Assembly (NCBI GenBank): GCA_002633005.1
Contig: NMRA01000148.1
Span: 96,371-160,370 of the forward strand
Reading direction: 5' to 3'
DNA from: Phoronis australis
Taxonomy: Eukaryota; Phoronida; Phoronidae
DNA: 64,000 nucleotides
This document shows positions 38,601 through 48,060 of this stretch, piece after piece. The first letter of the stretch is position 1, and each line of letters opens with the position of its first letter. The translations under genes were made by a program, and so were the position numbers. The notes under the pieces were generated by a model. That model was not told where the DNA came from. It saw only the letters and a program-made list of their open reading frames with translations, and made no database searches.

Positions 38601-41600
38601 GTTCCACTCAAGGGAATGTTGGTTTTTGTTTTTTATCGCTTTGTGGTACTTGCCCTTCAAACAGGTGAAGCTGGCTAGCCACACATATTCCTGCCTGTTT
38701 GGGACGTTTCTGTGCAACAATGTGAAGGAGAGAGAGGAACACTCCATCGACAAGACGACATGCTCAGTGTGGGCACTGCTCAACCGAGACAATGACAAGT
38801 TTAGGAACTACACGTACAAGCAAGACAATGAGGTAAGATGGTTCTCTTATTTCTTCTATTTCCGTTGCTCTCTCTTTGGCTGTAGATCAGGTGCTTGAGT
38901 GAACTAAACGGCGTTTTAACAAAAGTTTTGTAACATTTGGAAGACAGAAAATTATCAGTAATATGGTTTGGAAGTAACAATTATGATTTGTTGACGGTGT
39001 GCTTCAAACTTGTTATCAATTAGAACCAATTTCGTGCTTCTTGAGTGATGTGGTACAAAAACTAAGATTGACCCGTCAATTTGTATCAGGTGACCTTTTA
39101 GTCCAAGAGGCTGAGAAGGCTTAAGCTGTTTTTTTTTTATTGCATTCTGCGATGCATCCATGTCACTATGTTAAATATTAATAACATACAAGAAGTGACT
39201 GGGGAAATAGGTCACTGTTTGTGAATTATAATTAAACATGCTTTGTTCTGTCACACAGTGAGTAGATAAAAAAACTATGCATATTGTAGGTTCTACTGCC
39301 TCACTGTGATCTTATTCACTTGAAATTCTGGTCATCGTTCTACCTGGGCCTCCAGACAGAGGCAGCCACAGTCGAAAATGGAGTAGAGGTGACTGTGGAA
39401 AAGCACGCTGGCAATAGCCTGCCTGTTTCTAAGTCTTTCAATGCTATCGCCAGTTTGAATGCCCATCAAAAAGCGACTAGCGCCAGCGTTCCGGATCTCC
39501 TTGATCCAAACTGTATGATGAATGGGGCTTGTGACAAAGCTGAAGGTTGCCATGGAGATGATAGTGAACAAGAAGCTGCAGCTGGAAAAGTTACAAAAAA
39601 TGACAATTGTGCTTCTCCTTTGATGGAGGAGCAAATAAACAACTGTGATGAACTCAACAGTGCTTTCAAGGACACCAACATTCATGAAAATGGTATAGGT
39701 CACGTTGACAGGACACTGGGAGAGGATAATGACTCTTGCGGTGGCGATGAAAAAGCTTTGAGTGAGTGTACGTTTAAGAATTCGACGGACACTTTAGTGA
39801 GCGAGTCTTGCCTGAGTTGCGCTGAGCTGCCTGCGGAATTGTCCAGGAGTTCTAGTGAGAATATAAGGAGTCTGGCTGCTAGCGCCACCGTTGGAGCTTG
39901 TGAAAACGTGAACGGGGTTGAGGTGACGGTGAACGGGGGTGTTAACGCGCACATTCCTATTTGTAACGGGCACTGTCAATGCTCTAGGAGTAGCAAGATG
40001 GATGGCTACTATTACGATGATGATTATTCACCTTTGGTAGATGTAAGTATCAGTCATTTTTGTTTATGTACACTACTGTAATGAGCTGCTTGTCTTGACA
40101 GATTCTAAGCCATTCACTGCGCATGAAGACATTTTATTTTCAATTGTTGTTAAGTTTTCTTAATCCAATGACATTTAGTTAGGCTAGAAACCTACTTTCA
40201 GTCAAAAACGAACATTTTGCTATGACTGTGTGCGGTAAATAAACCTGGGCTCAACTTGGTTGCTTCCTCCCATTAAAAGTGGTTGCTGGGTTTGCGGATA
40301 GGTCATGCTATGTGCATAAAATGTTGTTTGAAACTGTGGTGTATTTTCAGCCGAGTTCTACTGGAACCAGCTGTGCGTTGTGTTTGGACGAAGACGGATT
40401 GTCGGCGTACGTTGACCCGGTACAACAGAGTCTAAAGCACCTGGTGTCTAATTATCGGGCCAGAATTGAGGGTCTTCTGAGGCAATTGGAACAGGCAAGG
40501 AGATACAATCAGCAGGCAGGGTTCACCTGTAGCCCGAGAAGGCCGTGTGACTTTGATGAAAATGTAGGTGGTTAAGTTTCATCTATTTAGGATGCAATAT
40601 GGCGAACAAGTGATATTTTTTCCCAACTTTTTTCGCAAATGATCATTCACACCAAATGAATGCTTTACAAGTTTCAATCTCTGTACATGATCTGCGGTTG
40701 ATGCCCTGAAGTCAAATCTCCAAACTTGAACTCTCAACTAATTTTTGTTTTTTCTGTATCACCTTTGATCTAAATTGGTTTTGGATTTAAGTGCACTGTG
40801 ATTCTCCCAAATGTGTACAGTGTTAAAGTTTGCACCCAATGACCCCCAAACATGAGTTAAACTCAAGATTTCAATTTTGAGCTTGATCTGTAGCTTTAAT
40901 GCTGGAATCATCAAGTGCAAACTCACATTATGTACTCATTTCTGTAAATCATGTACTTGAATACAAAGTTGAGGGCGGTTGTCTTCAATTCATGTTCAAA
41001 TAGATGTTTTTGTGATCGCGTGCTTCACATGTAAAGCAAGGAAATATCTTGACATGAATTCTTGTGTGATCTTACATGTTCGCGAGTGTTTTTTGCCTTT
41101 GGGACTTTGGAGATGGGGTGGGGCCCTTTGTCTTGTTTGACTTTATTTCGAAGTCAAAGATGAAATCTGGGTAGTGTTTGGTAGACACAAGAATCTGGCT
41201 AATGAAGTTAGTTTGATCTCATGCTTCGTTTGGAGTACATTCTGAGTTCTTGCTAAGTCTTGTCAGTTTTTACTTTTCCCCAACAAACTATGTCTACAGA
41301 ATCCATGCCAGGATTCGGGGTCTTATTTCCTAAGTCAAATGTCAGTTTCAATTTTTTAACAAATTTTTTACTTTAGTCATGGTCAAGTGTCTGGTTGAGT
41401 ACATTTTGCAAACTCAAGGTGTCTATGGTTATGTGCTCAAGTTTATGGTTTATGCAGATGAATTCACCATCCAAGTTCACACTTGTTGACCCCAGATTTA
41501 AGGTGCAAACTAGATTTCAAACTCACGATTTCAAGTTAGACTTATTAAACTTACTTATAGCTGTAATCTGGAGTGATCAAGTGCCAGTTAAAAGCTCCTG

Positions 41601-43101
41601 CGTAAACCATAATGTAATTAAGCACAAAATTACACTTACCTTGACTTTTAACTAAAGTGGAAGAGAAATTTAAAAAATTATTTGGAGATCGAATATTAGA
41701 TGGTGAGTCGTGGTCAGGTGATTAAGTACTGAGTCGTGGTGAGGTGATTAAGTACTGAGTCGTGGTGAGATGATTAACTACTGAGTCGTGGTCAGGTGAT
41801 TCAGTACTGTGTTGATTTTCTTTCCTTGGCTAGTCACTACCAGAGTCAGTAGGAAGTGACGGACACAACTCCATCAACAGCATGCCTGCGTCAGACTCCA
41901 GCTGGGAGAACGTGGATGGTGACAACGGAATGACCAGCTGGCAACCGGACCATGCGGCCACCCACTGTGGCTGTTGTCACCGGGAGTTCTGGGCCATTCG
42001 ACGGAAACATCACTGCAGGTACGTGGTTGCATCCATCTCATTGCTCTGCCACAGATTTCATTGTTCGGACGTCCGTAAGCTCTAATGAAAGCAACTGGGA
42101 AAGAAGTGAGGGAAGTAGGAATGGAAAAATTATTTGGTACACAGACAAATTTGATTTCCTCAAAATTTTTTGCTGGCAAGTCGCCAATGTTTCCCCCCTT
42201 CCAAATTCTCCATGTTTCTAACCTGGATACCATAGGTGTGTGTGGAGCAAGCTGCATACGATTGACCTTCCACAGCGTAAGTCTTTTGAGCAGACAAAAG
42301 TGGTGTAATGGCGGATGAAGTTATCTACTCTGTGTGTACGAGCTCATGCAAGCAGTTTACTCTCATGTTAGGTGCACAACGTTACTGTTTTCTTCGTTTC
42401 TGCCTTCACACTTCTGTTTGTTTAGTCACGCACATGTTCAGTTGGGGCAGCTTCCTGTGTGGACACAACTTTAGGAATCATTGTATTCTGTCTGAGATCA
42501 GTATTCCACACTTAGGATGTGTTCCATAGATGCAATCAGTATTGAACACTTAGGATGTGTTCCATAGATGCAATCAGTATTCAACACTTAGGATGTGTTC
42601 CATAGATGCAATCAGTATTGAACACTTAGGATGTTCCATAGACGCAAGACACTGATGAAAAAGCAAGATTGTGCGTGACCATATTTAATGACATCAGTAT
42701 GGTCAAAACTTTAGCTGAGTACACTAGCAAAATGGTGGCCACTGAGGTGATTGGTCGGTGAGGTTGGAATGTTGAATTGTGGGATAAATTTCACTGTTTC
42801 AGTTTCAGAATTGAAGATTTCTTGCGACAAGTGTCTAGCGAGTCTGTTGTGTCTACAAAACGCACCTCAGCCACAATCTGTACAAATTCTCTGGGCATAA
42901 GGCTGGCGGTGCGCCTGCGGGAAAGGTGAATTGTACAATTTCCTTTTATTTTTCAGAAACTGTGGTTACATCTTCTGCAGTGACTGCACTAACTACTTCA
43001 TGGCAATCCCTGAACAGCAGCTGTTTGGCCATCACCGTGTCTGCAAACAGTGCCATCTATTGTTGAACAGTGCAACCGACTCCGACGACAAATCTGTGTG
43101 A
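17614..43101 (+). CDS. MTMR3: Myotubularin-related phosphoinositide 3-phosphatase (MTMR3/MTMR4 type)
   Basis: The spliced product is about 949 residues. Exons: 17614-17648 (proposed start), 26014-26303, 28679-28842, 31761-31857, 33126-33239, 34398-34519, 35595-35808, 37094-37289, 37886-38071, 38665-38832, 39290-40042, 40351-40563, 41834-42018, 42957-43101. All junctions are GT-AG with consistent phase. Domains in order: PH-GRAM (about 5-150), myotubularin phosphatase (about 180-540) with CX5R at Cys374-Arg380 ('[11 protein letters not shown]'), a 230-residue acidic/serine-rich linker, a short coiled coil (about 785-825) and a C-terminal FYVE zinc finger (876-936). Members of this family dephosphorylate PI3P and PI(3,5)P2 on endosomal and autophagic membranes. 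The catalytic Cys and Arg are present, so it should be active, not a dead paralogue. The linker is shorter than in vertebrates, whose proteins are near 1200 residues. Words such as '[13 protein letters not shown]' look closer to MTMR3 than MTMR4; it may be co-orthologous to both. Confidence 0.92.
18430..18900. repeat. Dispersed Asn/Asp/Thr-codon-like repeat, copy 1
   Basis: It starts with 'aaaaatgaaag' and 'cggcaaaatcagctaaagaa', then runs for about 350 bp as imperfect 'aatgac/aacgct/gatgac/aacact' triplets. The copy at 55,860-56,150 begins with the related 'ggcaaaattggctgaataaa' and the same triplet style. No family domain is encoded; long chance frames on either strand come from the triplet bias. 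Confidence 0.55.
18900..19330. repeat. Degenerate minisatellite, 'aatagtatagac-ggaaattt' unit
   Basis: The word 'aatagtatagac' or a near match recurs every 30-60 bp (18,926; 18,962; 19,005; 19,042 and on), usually followed by 'ggaaattt' and 'aaaatt'. Units have drifted in length and sequence. It directly follows the Asn/Asp/Thr-like repeat. Confidence 0.65.
20057..20350 (-). other. Unassigned open stretch, possible exon
   Basis: The minus strand is open for 98 codons, ending at TGA (20,057-20,059). The peptide is hydrophilic and mixed in composition ('[20 protein letters not shown]', then '[20 protein letters not shown]'), unlike the low-complexity frames around it. An acceptor-like 'cacacttag' lies just upstream at about 20,329. 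I recognise no family and no companion exon. It may be a chance frame. Confidence 0.2.
21064..21130 (+). repeat. tRNA-derived (SINE-like) fragment
   Basis: 'gtggtctagaggttaggact' matches the D-arm/A-box of tRNA-Glu/Asp-type genes. 'aggttacgatacccgg' is a degenerate B box at the right spacing. Stem pairing is poor, so it is a fossil, not a tRNA gene. Confidence 0.4.
21640..22140. repeat. Dispersed repeat of the 'gaaaaatggcc' family
   Basis: It contains 'aagatctattcatgtaccaa', 'gtttcagaaagat', 'gagctccgcagagcgaaaat', 'cgaaaaatggccatcgc' and 'gagatacatcttgtgtg'. The same words occur in the same order near 56,270-56,850. No coding frame and no inverted ends seen. Confidence 0.55.
24668..24855. 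repeat. 66-bp tandem repeat, about 2.8 copies
   Basis: 'tatacaactatcatgtacta' recurs at 24,671, 24,737 and 24,803, each followed by 'gtaagtaggct-tagttagtg' and 'cagagctgtatttatgtacc'. Copies are almost identical, suggesting recent expansion. Because 66 is a multiple of three, the minus strand stays open through the array. Confidence 0.85.
24930..25360. mobile_element. Diverged half copy of the foldback element
   Basis: Words shared with 7862-9135: 'aaaatctgacacaaaatta', 'aattggcgct', 'aaggtgaccagcagaactat' and, in the central part, 'gttagctgtattttggcatt' and 'cttcatcctgctag'. One arm and the centre are recognisable; the other arm is missing. Confidence 0.5.
26014..26303 (+). CDS. MTMR3: MTMR exon 2: N-terminal half of PH-GRAM
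   Basis: Encodes residues 2-97 plus a split Arg98. It opens after 'ccattctag' and ends at 'ag|gtactg'. The words '[12 protein letters not shown]', 'NFRVGLMF' and '[19 protein letters not shown]' follow the GRAM pattern of the family (membrane-binding beta strands). Confidence 0.9.
26627..26721. repeat. 46-bp direct repeat with internal palindrome
   Basis: 'tacgtgttgatatgacataa' and 'cacgtta' recur 46 bp later with one change. Each unit contains 'cgtgtt...aacacg', a short inverted repeat. Located in intron 2 of the MTMR gene. Confidence 0.7.
28679..28842 (+). CDS. MTMR3: MTMR exon 3: C-terminal half of PH-GRAM
   Basis: Residues 98-152. The acceptor is 'gtccctcag' and the donor 'gtgagt'. '[20 protein letters not shown]' and 'FAFAFNAWC' match the helix that closes the GRAM fold and the following 'FAFAYHAWC' signature of MTMR3/4. 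Confidence 0.9.
29487..29575. repeat. Short direct repeats of 'atttaggcccatgtgccta'
   Basis: Two exact units followed by decayed 'gcc-atgtgcct' units, in intron 3 of the MTMR gene. Confidence 0.6.
31761..31857 (+). CDS. MTMR3: MTMR exon 4: GRAM-phosphatase junction
   Basis: Residues 153-184. '[20 protein letters not shown]' matches the conserved 'E..RMGFD...WR.S..N..' entry to the phosphatase domain. It follows 'tattcttcag' and ends at 'gtgagc'. Confidence 0.88.
33126..33239 (+). CDS. MTMR3: MTMR exon 5: start of phosphatase domain
   Basis: Residues 185-222. '[10 protein letters not shown]', then '[14 protein letters not shown]', is the family's 'SYP..L.VP...(A)SFR...R.P...YR' segment. The donor 'gtgggt' is followed by a short (gtct)n run. 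Confidence 0.9.
34398..34519 (+). CDS. MTMR3: MTMR exon 6: phosphatase domain
   Basis: Residues 223-263. '[19 protein letters not shown]' matches the 'NGA.IARC.QPE..W.GWR' block typical of the MTMR3/4 branch. The donor is 'gtatgt'. Confidence 0.92.
35595..35808 (+). CDS. MTMR3: MTMR exon 7: phosphatase domain
   Basis: Residues 264-334. '[20 protein letters not shown]' and '[16 protein letters not shown]' match the strongly conserved 'DARS...[10 protein letters not shown]' and 'ANIH.IR.S...LR' motifs. The short stretch before VDARS replaces the long Ser-rich insert of vertebrate MTMR3/4. Confidence 0.95.
37094..37289 (+). CDS. MTMR3: MTMR exon 8: catalytic CX5R loop
   Basis: Residues 335-400. 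'[15 protein letters not shown]' precedes the P-loop '[13 protein letters not shown]', with Cys374 at 37,209-37,211 and Arg380 at 37,227-37,229. '[11 protein letters not shown]' follows. Both catalytic residues and the Asp pair of the loop are intact. The residue after 'DRT' is Ser, where vertebrate MTMR3/4 have Pro. Confidence 0.95.
37886..38071 (+). CDS. MTMR3: MTMR exon 9: phosphatase domain
   Basis: Residues 401-462, phase 0 at both ends. '[20 protein letters not shown]' and '[17 protein letters not shown]' are near-identical to the vertebrate MTMR3 signature. Confidence 0.95.
38665..38832 (+). CDS. MTMR3: MTMR exon 10: phosphatase domain
   Basis: Residues 463-518, phase 0 at both ends. 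'[20 protein letters not shown]' and 'TCSVWALLN' match the conserved segment after the catalytic core. Confidence 0.95.
39290..40042 (+). CDS. MTMR3: MTMR exon 11: end of phosphatase domain and acidic linker
   Basis: Residues 519-769. It opens with '[20 protein letters not shown]', the family's 'VL.P.C....L..W...YL' end of the phosphatase region. About 230 residues rich in Asp, Glu, Ser, Asn and Cys follow, with no recognised domain. The frame stays open for 753 bases between 'attgtag' and 'gtaagt'. The linker ends '[13 protein letters not shown]'. Confidence 0.92.
40351..40563 (+). CDS. MTMR3: MTMR exon 12: coiled-coil segment
   Basis: Residues 770-840. '[20 protein letters not shown]' parallels the vertebrate MTMR3/4 'LDDDG....D..Q..L' lead-in to a short coiled coil ('[16 protein letters not shown]'). 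It is bounded by 'gtattttcag' and 'gtaggt'. Confidence 0.92.
41701..41808. repeat. 26-bp tandem repeat, four copies
   Basis: 'gagtcgtggt' recurs at 41,705, 41,731, 41,757 and 41,783 with 'aggtgattaagtact' between. The array ends about 25 bp before the acceptor region of the first FYVE exon. Confidence 0.85.
41834..42018 (+). CDS. MTMR3: MTMR exon 13: first half of FYVE finger
   Basis: Residues 841-901. 'SSWENVDG...[10 protein letters not shown]' precedes the FYVE start at Trp876. It carries the WxxD motif, zinc ligands Cys885, Cys888 and Cys901, and the PI3P-binding basic 'RRKHHCR', which is split by the intron at the last Arg. Confidence 0.95.
42504..42655. repeat. 38-bp tandem repeat, four copies
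   Basis: 'cttaggatgtgttccataga' recurs at 42,511, 42,549, 42,587 and 42,625 (the last shortened by 2 bp), separated by 'tgcaatcagtatt-aaca'. It lies in the intron that splits the FYVE finger. Confidence 0.88.
42957..43101 (+). CDS. MTMR3: MTMR exon 14: second half of FYVE finger and stop
   Basis: Residues 902-949. '[14 protein letters not shown]' and 'HRVCKQC' supply zinc ligands Cys904, Cys909, Cys912, Cys931 and Cys934, completing eight. The protein ends 15 residues after the last ligand; TGA at 43,099-43,101. Confidence 0.95.
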
Positions 43102-44670
43102 CTGGCGAGGCCATAACTTCAAGCGGTTAAAATGAGTTGGAAGATGAAGTAGTGAGTTTTCAAAACTATTCCTACCAGTGATGCCACACATTTATCTCAT
43201 GTTTCCCATTCAGGGGTTGTACTTTTGAGTTGTAATCAGTGACATTGGAAAACCCTTATAAATCTGATCTGGTGCATTTTTCAAGTCATTTACTTCGGCT
43301 TCTGTTGGCCCCTTCCTCGTACAAAATAAAAACTTGAATGTCTTCTGGGAAGGTGCTAGTTTTAGGACTTGTAGCTGGTTTAGTTGACAGAGAGCTCTTG
43401 TGATAATGTTGCAAAGGCAGTGATCAGATGTTGAAAATATCTACTCTCAACATTTTACCACACACTCACACTAATAAGACACTACCAAACATTTGGCAGT
43501 AATTGCCAGCTTGTTATAGCTGTTTTACTATCGGGATTAATTCTGTTGTCAGGATTGTTTTCGTATAGAAGGAACATAGAGTTTGGTTATTATTTTAGAG
43601 AGACATTGTTTTAGTGCAGATCAATCTTTTTTGTTTGAACATTAGCAAGGTTTAGTACAAGCTATGAGAACATTTATTAAATACCCAGATTCAGTTGATG
43701 TTTCAAAGCAGTTGTTTTATACGATGCAATATGTGTCCCTTCTAGACTTGTTATGCCAACAAAAATATTTTGGTTCCTTTATCTATAGTTTATTTTTACA
43801 TCTGGAGGTGCAAGTATTGTAACTTTTTAAGCAGTTGGTTTTTAGAGTTTGACGAAATATGAAAGTTCACATTCTGGTTCTGGGAATTCATTCATCCTGG
43901 AATTACAAAAATTTGCAAGTTGTATGCTTTGACTGCAAGGCCAAAAAGTATAATTGGTTCTGTTTTTTTGAGAATCGATGTGGTGGTGCGGTATTTTTTA
44001 ATTATACATTTTATTAAAAAGGTCACCTGATATGAGTGGTACAGATTTTTCCCCCTGTTTCAGCAGTCCATTGATGTGATCGGCTGTACTTGGTGTGATT
44101 CAAAATGGCATCACTTGCCTTTGGAAAGCCTTCTTTTATCCTCTGACGTCATGAAAACACTGTTTTTCTTGCGCCCACATTTATGTAATTCTATGTACGT
44201 GGTATTTGGCATATGCTGTGCCCCCTAGTGACCTTTGTATATTACATGATACAAATCAACATCCCTTGAAGCAGTCGTGAGCGCATTTCAACGCTTTGCG
44301 TTGCTCTTGTTTTTCATTTAACTGTTACAAAGTGATTAGGGTGCAGATCAGAACCAATTATTCTAGTTTGTGGCCCTTGTAATAAATATCAAACCATATA
44401 TTATGTGTTTTAATGGCAGCTTCTGCAACTTACAGTTGAATATTGCTTTAAATAGCAAACAAAAAATGGGAAAATCTCATCAATACATGGTTGTAAAACA
44501 TTGATATGTAGGCATTTGCATCTTAGTGCAAACTTGTGCCGGAGTTTGATTATATTATTTCAGTTTCCTTAATGTGAAGAAAATGGTGAAACGCGTACAC
44601 CTTTTGGGATTGTGGAGATACGCACGTGACAATGTTCATGAGAATATGAATAAATATTGTAAATGAAAAG
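43102..44670 (+). other. Likely 3' untranslated region of the MTMR gene
   Basis: AATAAA signals occur at 43,325-43,330, 44,381-44,386 and 44,649-44,654. The last is followed by a GT-rich stretch ('agtgttgttcagg'), which makes it the best candidate end. The extent is inferred; a transcript would be needed to fix it. Confidence 0.5.
44649..44654 (+). terminator. Candidate poly(A) signal of the MTMR gene
   Basis: AATAAA in 'atgaataaatattgtaaatg', with GT-rich sequence 15-25 bases downstream. Upstream alternatives are at 43,325 and 44,381. Confidence 0.45.
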
Positions 44671-46731
44671 TGTTGTTCAGGCAAAACAAGAATGTGGTTG
44701 TGAAACTTGTTGCAAAATGAGAAAGTTTCAAACTGTCTTGAATTTCTGTCCTTTACCCATTGTTGTCTTTCATATCCTTTACTTAGTTAAAGTTGCCATA
44801 AACTGACCTAGGGAGTGCTCACACATTAGGTCGTCCCCCCCATGTCATCACCTGTCATATTATATCCCCCCATCCAGCTTCTAATTACATCATCACAGCC
44901 AATCCCCCTGTTAAGGGCAGTGATAGAATGAGCCTGTAGTCTATCTGACGTACATGTTTATAAGGTAAACCTAGTGAAATATGATTAACTCTTGGAAGCG
45001 TAAAACGGCGGGTTCCCGTTTTGGAGTTCGTAAATTCCACTAGAAGGTGAACCAGTTCCCAACCATGTGTACTGTGATGGAGATATAATAAACCATGCAA
45101 GGTCACCATGAGTTGAACCTCCTCGTCATAAATCGTCGTCTTTCCAAACCCTGCCCCCCCCCTTGAATGATGACGTAATATGTCAACTCTACCTACTGAA
45201 AAAAGTAACTTGATAGTTAGACCACTTGATGTTATAAAGTTGGTCTCAAGTTCTCCTTTACTAAGTTTAAAAGTTGGTGATTTCTGGTATTGAGAAGTGT
45301 TCTTGCTCATTACTAGGCTCGGGGAAGTTGGCTTGACCTGAAGGGTCAATGGGTCATTTTAGAAGTCAAACTTGGCCTCTTTCAATAAGGAGCAGTCTGG
45401 TCTTACGGAGCCCAGATATTACTGTAGTCTGAGGAGGAACAAGTCTAAACTAGTTTTATACGAGACCGGCGACTCTTATCGCCACCTGGCGGTACGAGGA
45501 GATATTACTTCCTTGATGCGAGTGGCATGAGAGAACATGTTATTTACTTTGTGGAAAGATGCTTTAACAGACGAGTGTACATGATTAAACCTGGTGCTCT
45601 TTACATGAAAGTGAAATTGCCTCATTCTCCAGAGGTCTCACTAGTATCCTGTACCATGTGATCAGTCACGAGGTTGATTCATTAAGAACTTTCTGTATGA
45701 AGTAACATTTACTTTGTGTAAACCCACGCCCACCTCTTCTATTGGGATATTCTCTGGTATAAGACCAACCCACCTCTGCTATTGGGTTATTCATTTGTAT
45801 AAGACCACACCCACCTCTGCTATTGGGTTATTCTCTTGTATAAGACCACACCCACTTCTGCTATTGGGTTATTCTCTTGTATAAGACCACACCCACCTCT
45901 GCTATTGGGTTATTCTCTTGTATAACTAGACGCCCACTATTGGCACACCTAGTCAGATATAAGCCTGTCTCCACGTTGGTGTTGTTGTTGCACACAAGTC
46001 CATATACTCTGGCACAAGTCCTTCCCCAATTTTGAGTTACTCTTGCATATGACCTCACCGCCACTATTTAGGTGTTTGCACATATTTTTCTTGAAATTTA
46101 CTGAAGGCTTTTTAAAATCATAAACATGTTCTCACGTCGCATGCATGAGCAATATGAAGTGTACCTACTTGTACTGCAGCTAGGTGCAGAACTTTGTGTA
46201 GTCTTAAAACAAATGATCTTATGAAGGGTGATCCATTAATTAATTTTGTTTATGATTACTTGAAAACATTTTGTAAGCAGGAGCTGAATGGAATTTTTTT
46301 CAAGTTACTATTTTCTGTTTAGCTGGCTAAAAATAAAAATCGAATTCAACCTTTTACTCAAACTCATAATTTCAGGTTCCAAATATTCCTTACTGGCGAT
46401 AAGATTTGCAGTTTTAGGGTTGGTCAATCCCAACAAACTGAAGCGTTTCTTGAGTTGCTGATGGTTTGGAAGTTCTTGTTGGTAATGGAAATGAAACCCT
46501 TTCACGGAATGGAGTGTTACAAGACAGTAAAATTATCAATTTGATTTTCTTTTTGTCCATCTAAATGGGACGAAATGCAGCTTAAAGTTTTCTGATGGCT
46601 GTTGTTTTGTCCATCGAAGCATTGGCCGTTTCAATAAAAACTGCAAAATAAAAATGTTCGCAATCCCAGCATTTTTGAAATGTTGTTGCACCAGAGAGAA
46701 AAATGAGCGAAATACAGCAAATGCTTTACTT
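44671..46731. other. Intergenic between convergent genes
   Basis: About 2 kb between the probable transcript ends. It contains C-runs at 44,835-44,870 and 45,157-45,165 and the 41-bp array. No coding region supported. Confidence 0.5.
45724..45926. repeat. 41-bp tandem repeat, five copies
   Basis: 'ctattgggttattctcttgt' or near matches recur at 45,739, 45,779, 45,820, 45,861 and 45,902, joined by 'ataagaccacacccacctctg'-like linkers. The outer copies are more diverged than the inner ones. Confidence 0.88.
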
Positions 46732-46737
46732 TTTATT
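46732..46737 (-). terminator. Candidate poly(A) signal of the PEPCK gene
   Basis: TTTATT on the + strand reads AATAAA on the minus strand, about 870 bp past the PEPCK stop. It is the first clean signal I see downstream. Confidence 0.4.
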
Positions 46738-47605
46738 GAGCTCTCAAAAGAGGCCTTAAACCCATGCACAAAATAAGTCGAGACGTTCTACATGAAATCA
46801 GCTGCCATGTGATCACAGTTAATACACACTCAAACTCCTCATCAATATTAATCACAAGAAAAGCCCAAATTACAAAAACCTGGGTTTAATTCAAAACATT
46901 GAGTTTCTGAAATTAAGAATTAACTTTTAGTTCATAATTATGGTACAGAGATGAACATTTTCATCAGTATTGCTAAAAGCAGTCCTGATTGTCGACTGAA
47001 CAATCACATTATTAAAACCAGAGACTAACTATTCCTTAGTAATCCTTATTTAAAACAATGCACAGCAATATTGGCAACATGATAAAATATTAAAAACAAG
47101 AAACTAAGTCTCTCTGGCAATAGTCCATAACTAAGATCCAAAAGCTTAATAACCAAATCAAATCACAACAATATATCGGATAACACACCGGCTTAAAGCA
47201 GTTGAAACACGTTACAAAACCTATAATGGGTTGCTACATCTACTTGTCTTTTAGCCAATGTAACACAACATTACATTTGTTGAATTCTGATTTTCAGTAT
47301 TTAGTAAATCTTGATATCAAATAATACAAAGCTTATATGACACTTAAAATGACACAAATATAATCACACTGAGAGTGTTTTGTTTACCAAACTTCATCAT
47401 AACAAACGGATCTTTCAATTACAAATACATAATTTACAACTTCCCAAATGTACCAATTTTACGATGACTATAAGTAAATATCCCTCAATATCACGCAGTG
47501 ACTATATGCTAAATTACCGCCAGTCAACGCAGAAGAATTTTGAGTTTCTGGAATGTCAAACTCACACAAAAGCCCTCATTTAGTATCCCCATGGCAATGC
47601 ACCAT
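46738..47605 (-). other. Likely 3' untranslated region of the PEPCK gene
   Basis: AT-rich, without repeats or frames of note, lying between the PEPCK stop codon and the candidate poly(A) signal. Confidence 0.4.
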
Positions 47606-48060
47606 CTACATGTTTTCAACCCTGGCTGACAAATTGTCCAGTTCGCTGCTAATTTCCACAGGTAAGTCCTTATTCACCTGTTCATCAAAATACTTGTGAA
47701 TCTCTTTGCACTCTTGTTGCCAGAACCCCTTCGGCAGACTAAACAGTGTATTCATATCCACACCATCCTCAAGACCGTCCAGCCTCAACGAACCCTCACT
47801 TGGCACATAACCTATTGCTGTTTTCGTGGCACATTCCTCATTTTCCGTTCGACGACAGATCCAGTCTAACACACGGACATTCTCACCAAATCCTGGCCAC
47901 AGGAAGCCACCGCTAGGGCTCTTGCGGAACCAGTTGACATGAAAGATCTTTGGAAGCTTGCGCCCGTCCTTCTCCATACTCAACCAGTGCTTGAGGTAAT
48001 GGCCGAAGTTGTAGCCAAAGAATGGTCGCATGGCAAACGGATCATGCATAATGACTTTGC
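47606..48060 (-). CDS. PCK1: PEPCK exon 8 and stop
   Basis: Residues 486-636. '[20 protein letters not shown]', '[10 protein letters not shown]' and '[16 protein letters not shown]' form the conserved C-terminal nucleotide-binding region. TAG at 47,606-47,608. Confidence 0.96.

Noticed and set aside
44885-45349. 154-codon minus-strand frame between the two genes
   Set aside because: No motif or family resemblance, and it spans a C-run. Treated as a chance frame in intergenic sequence.
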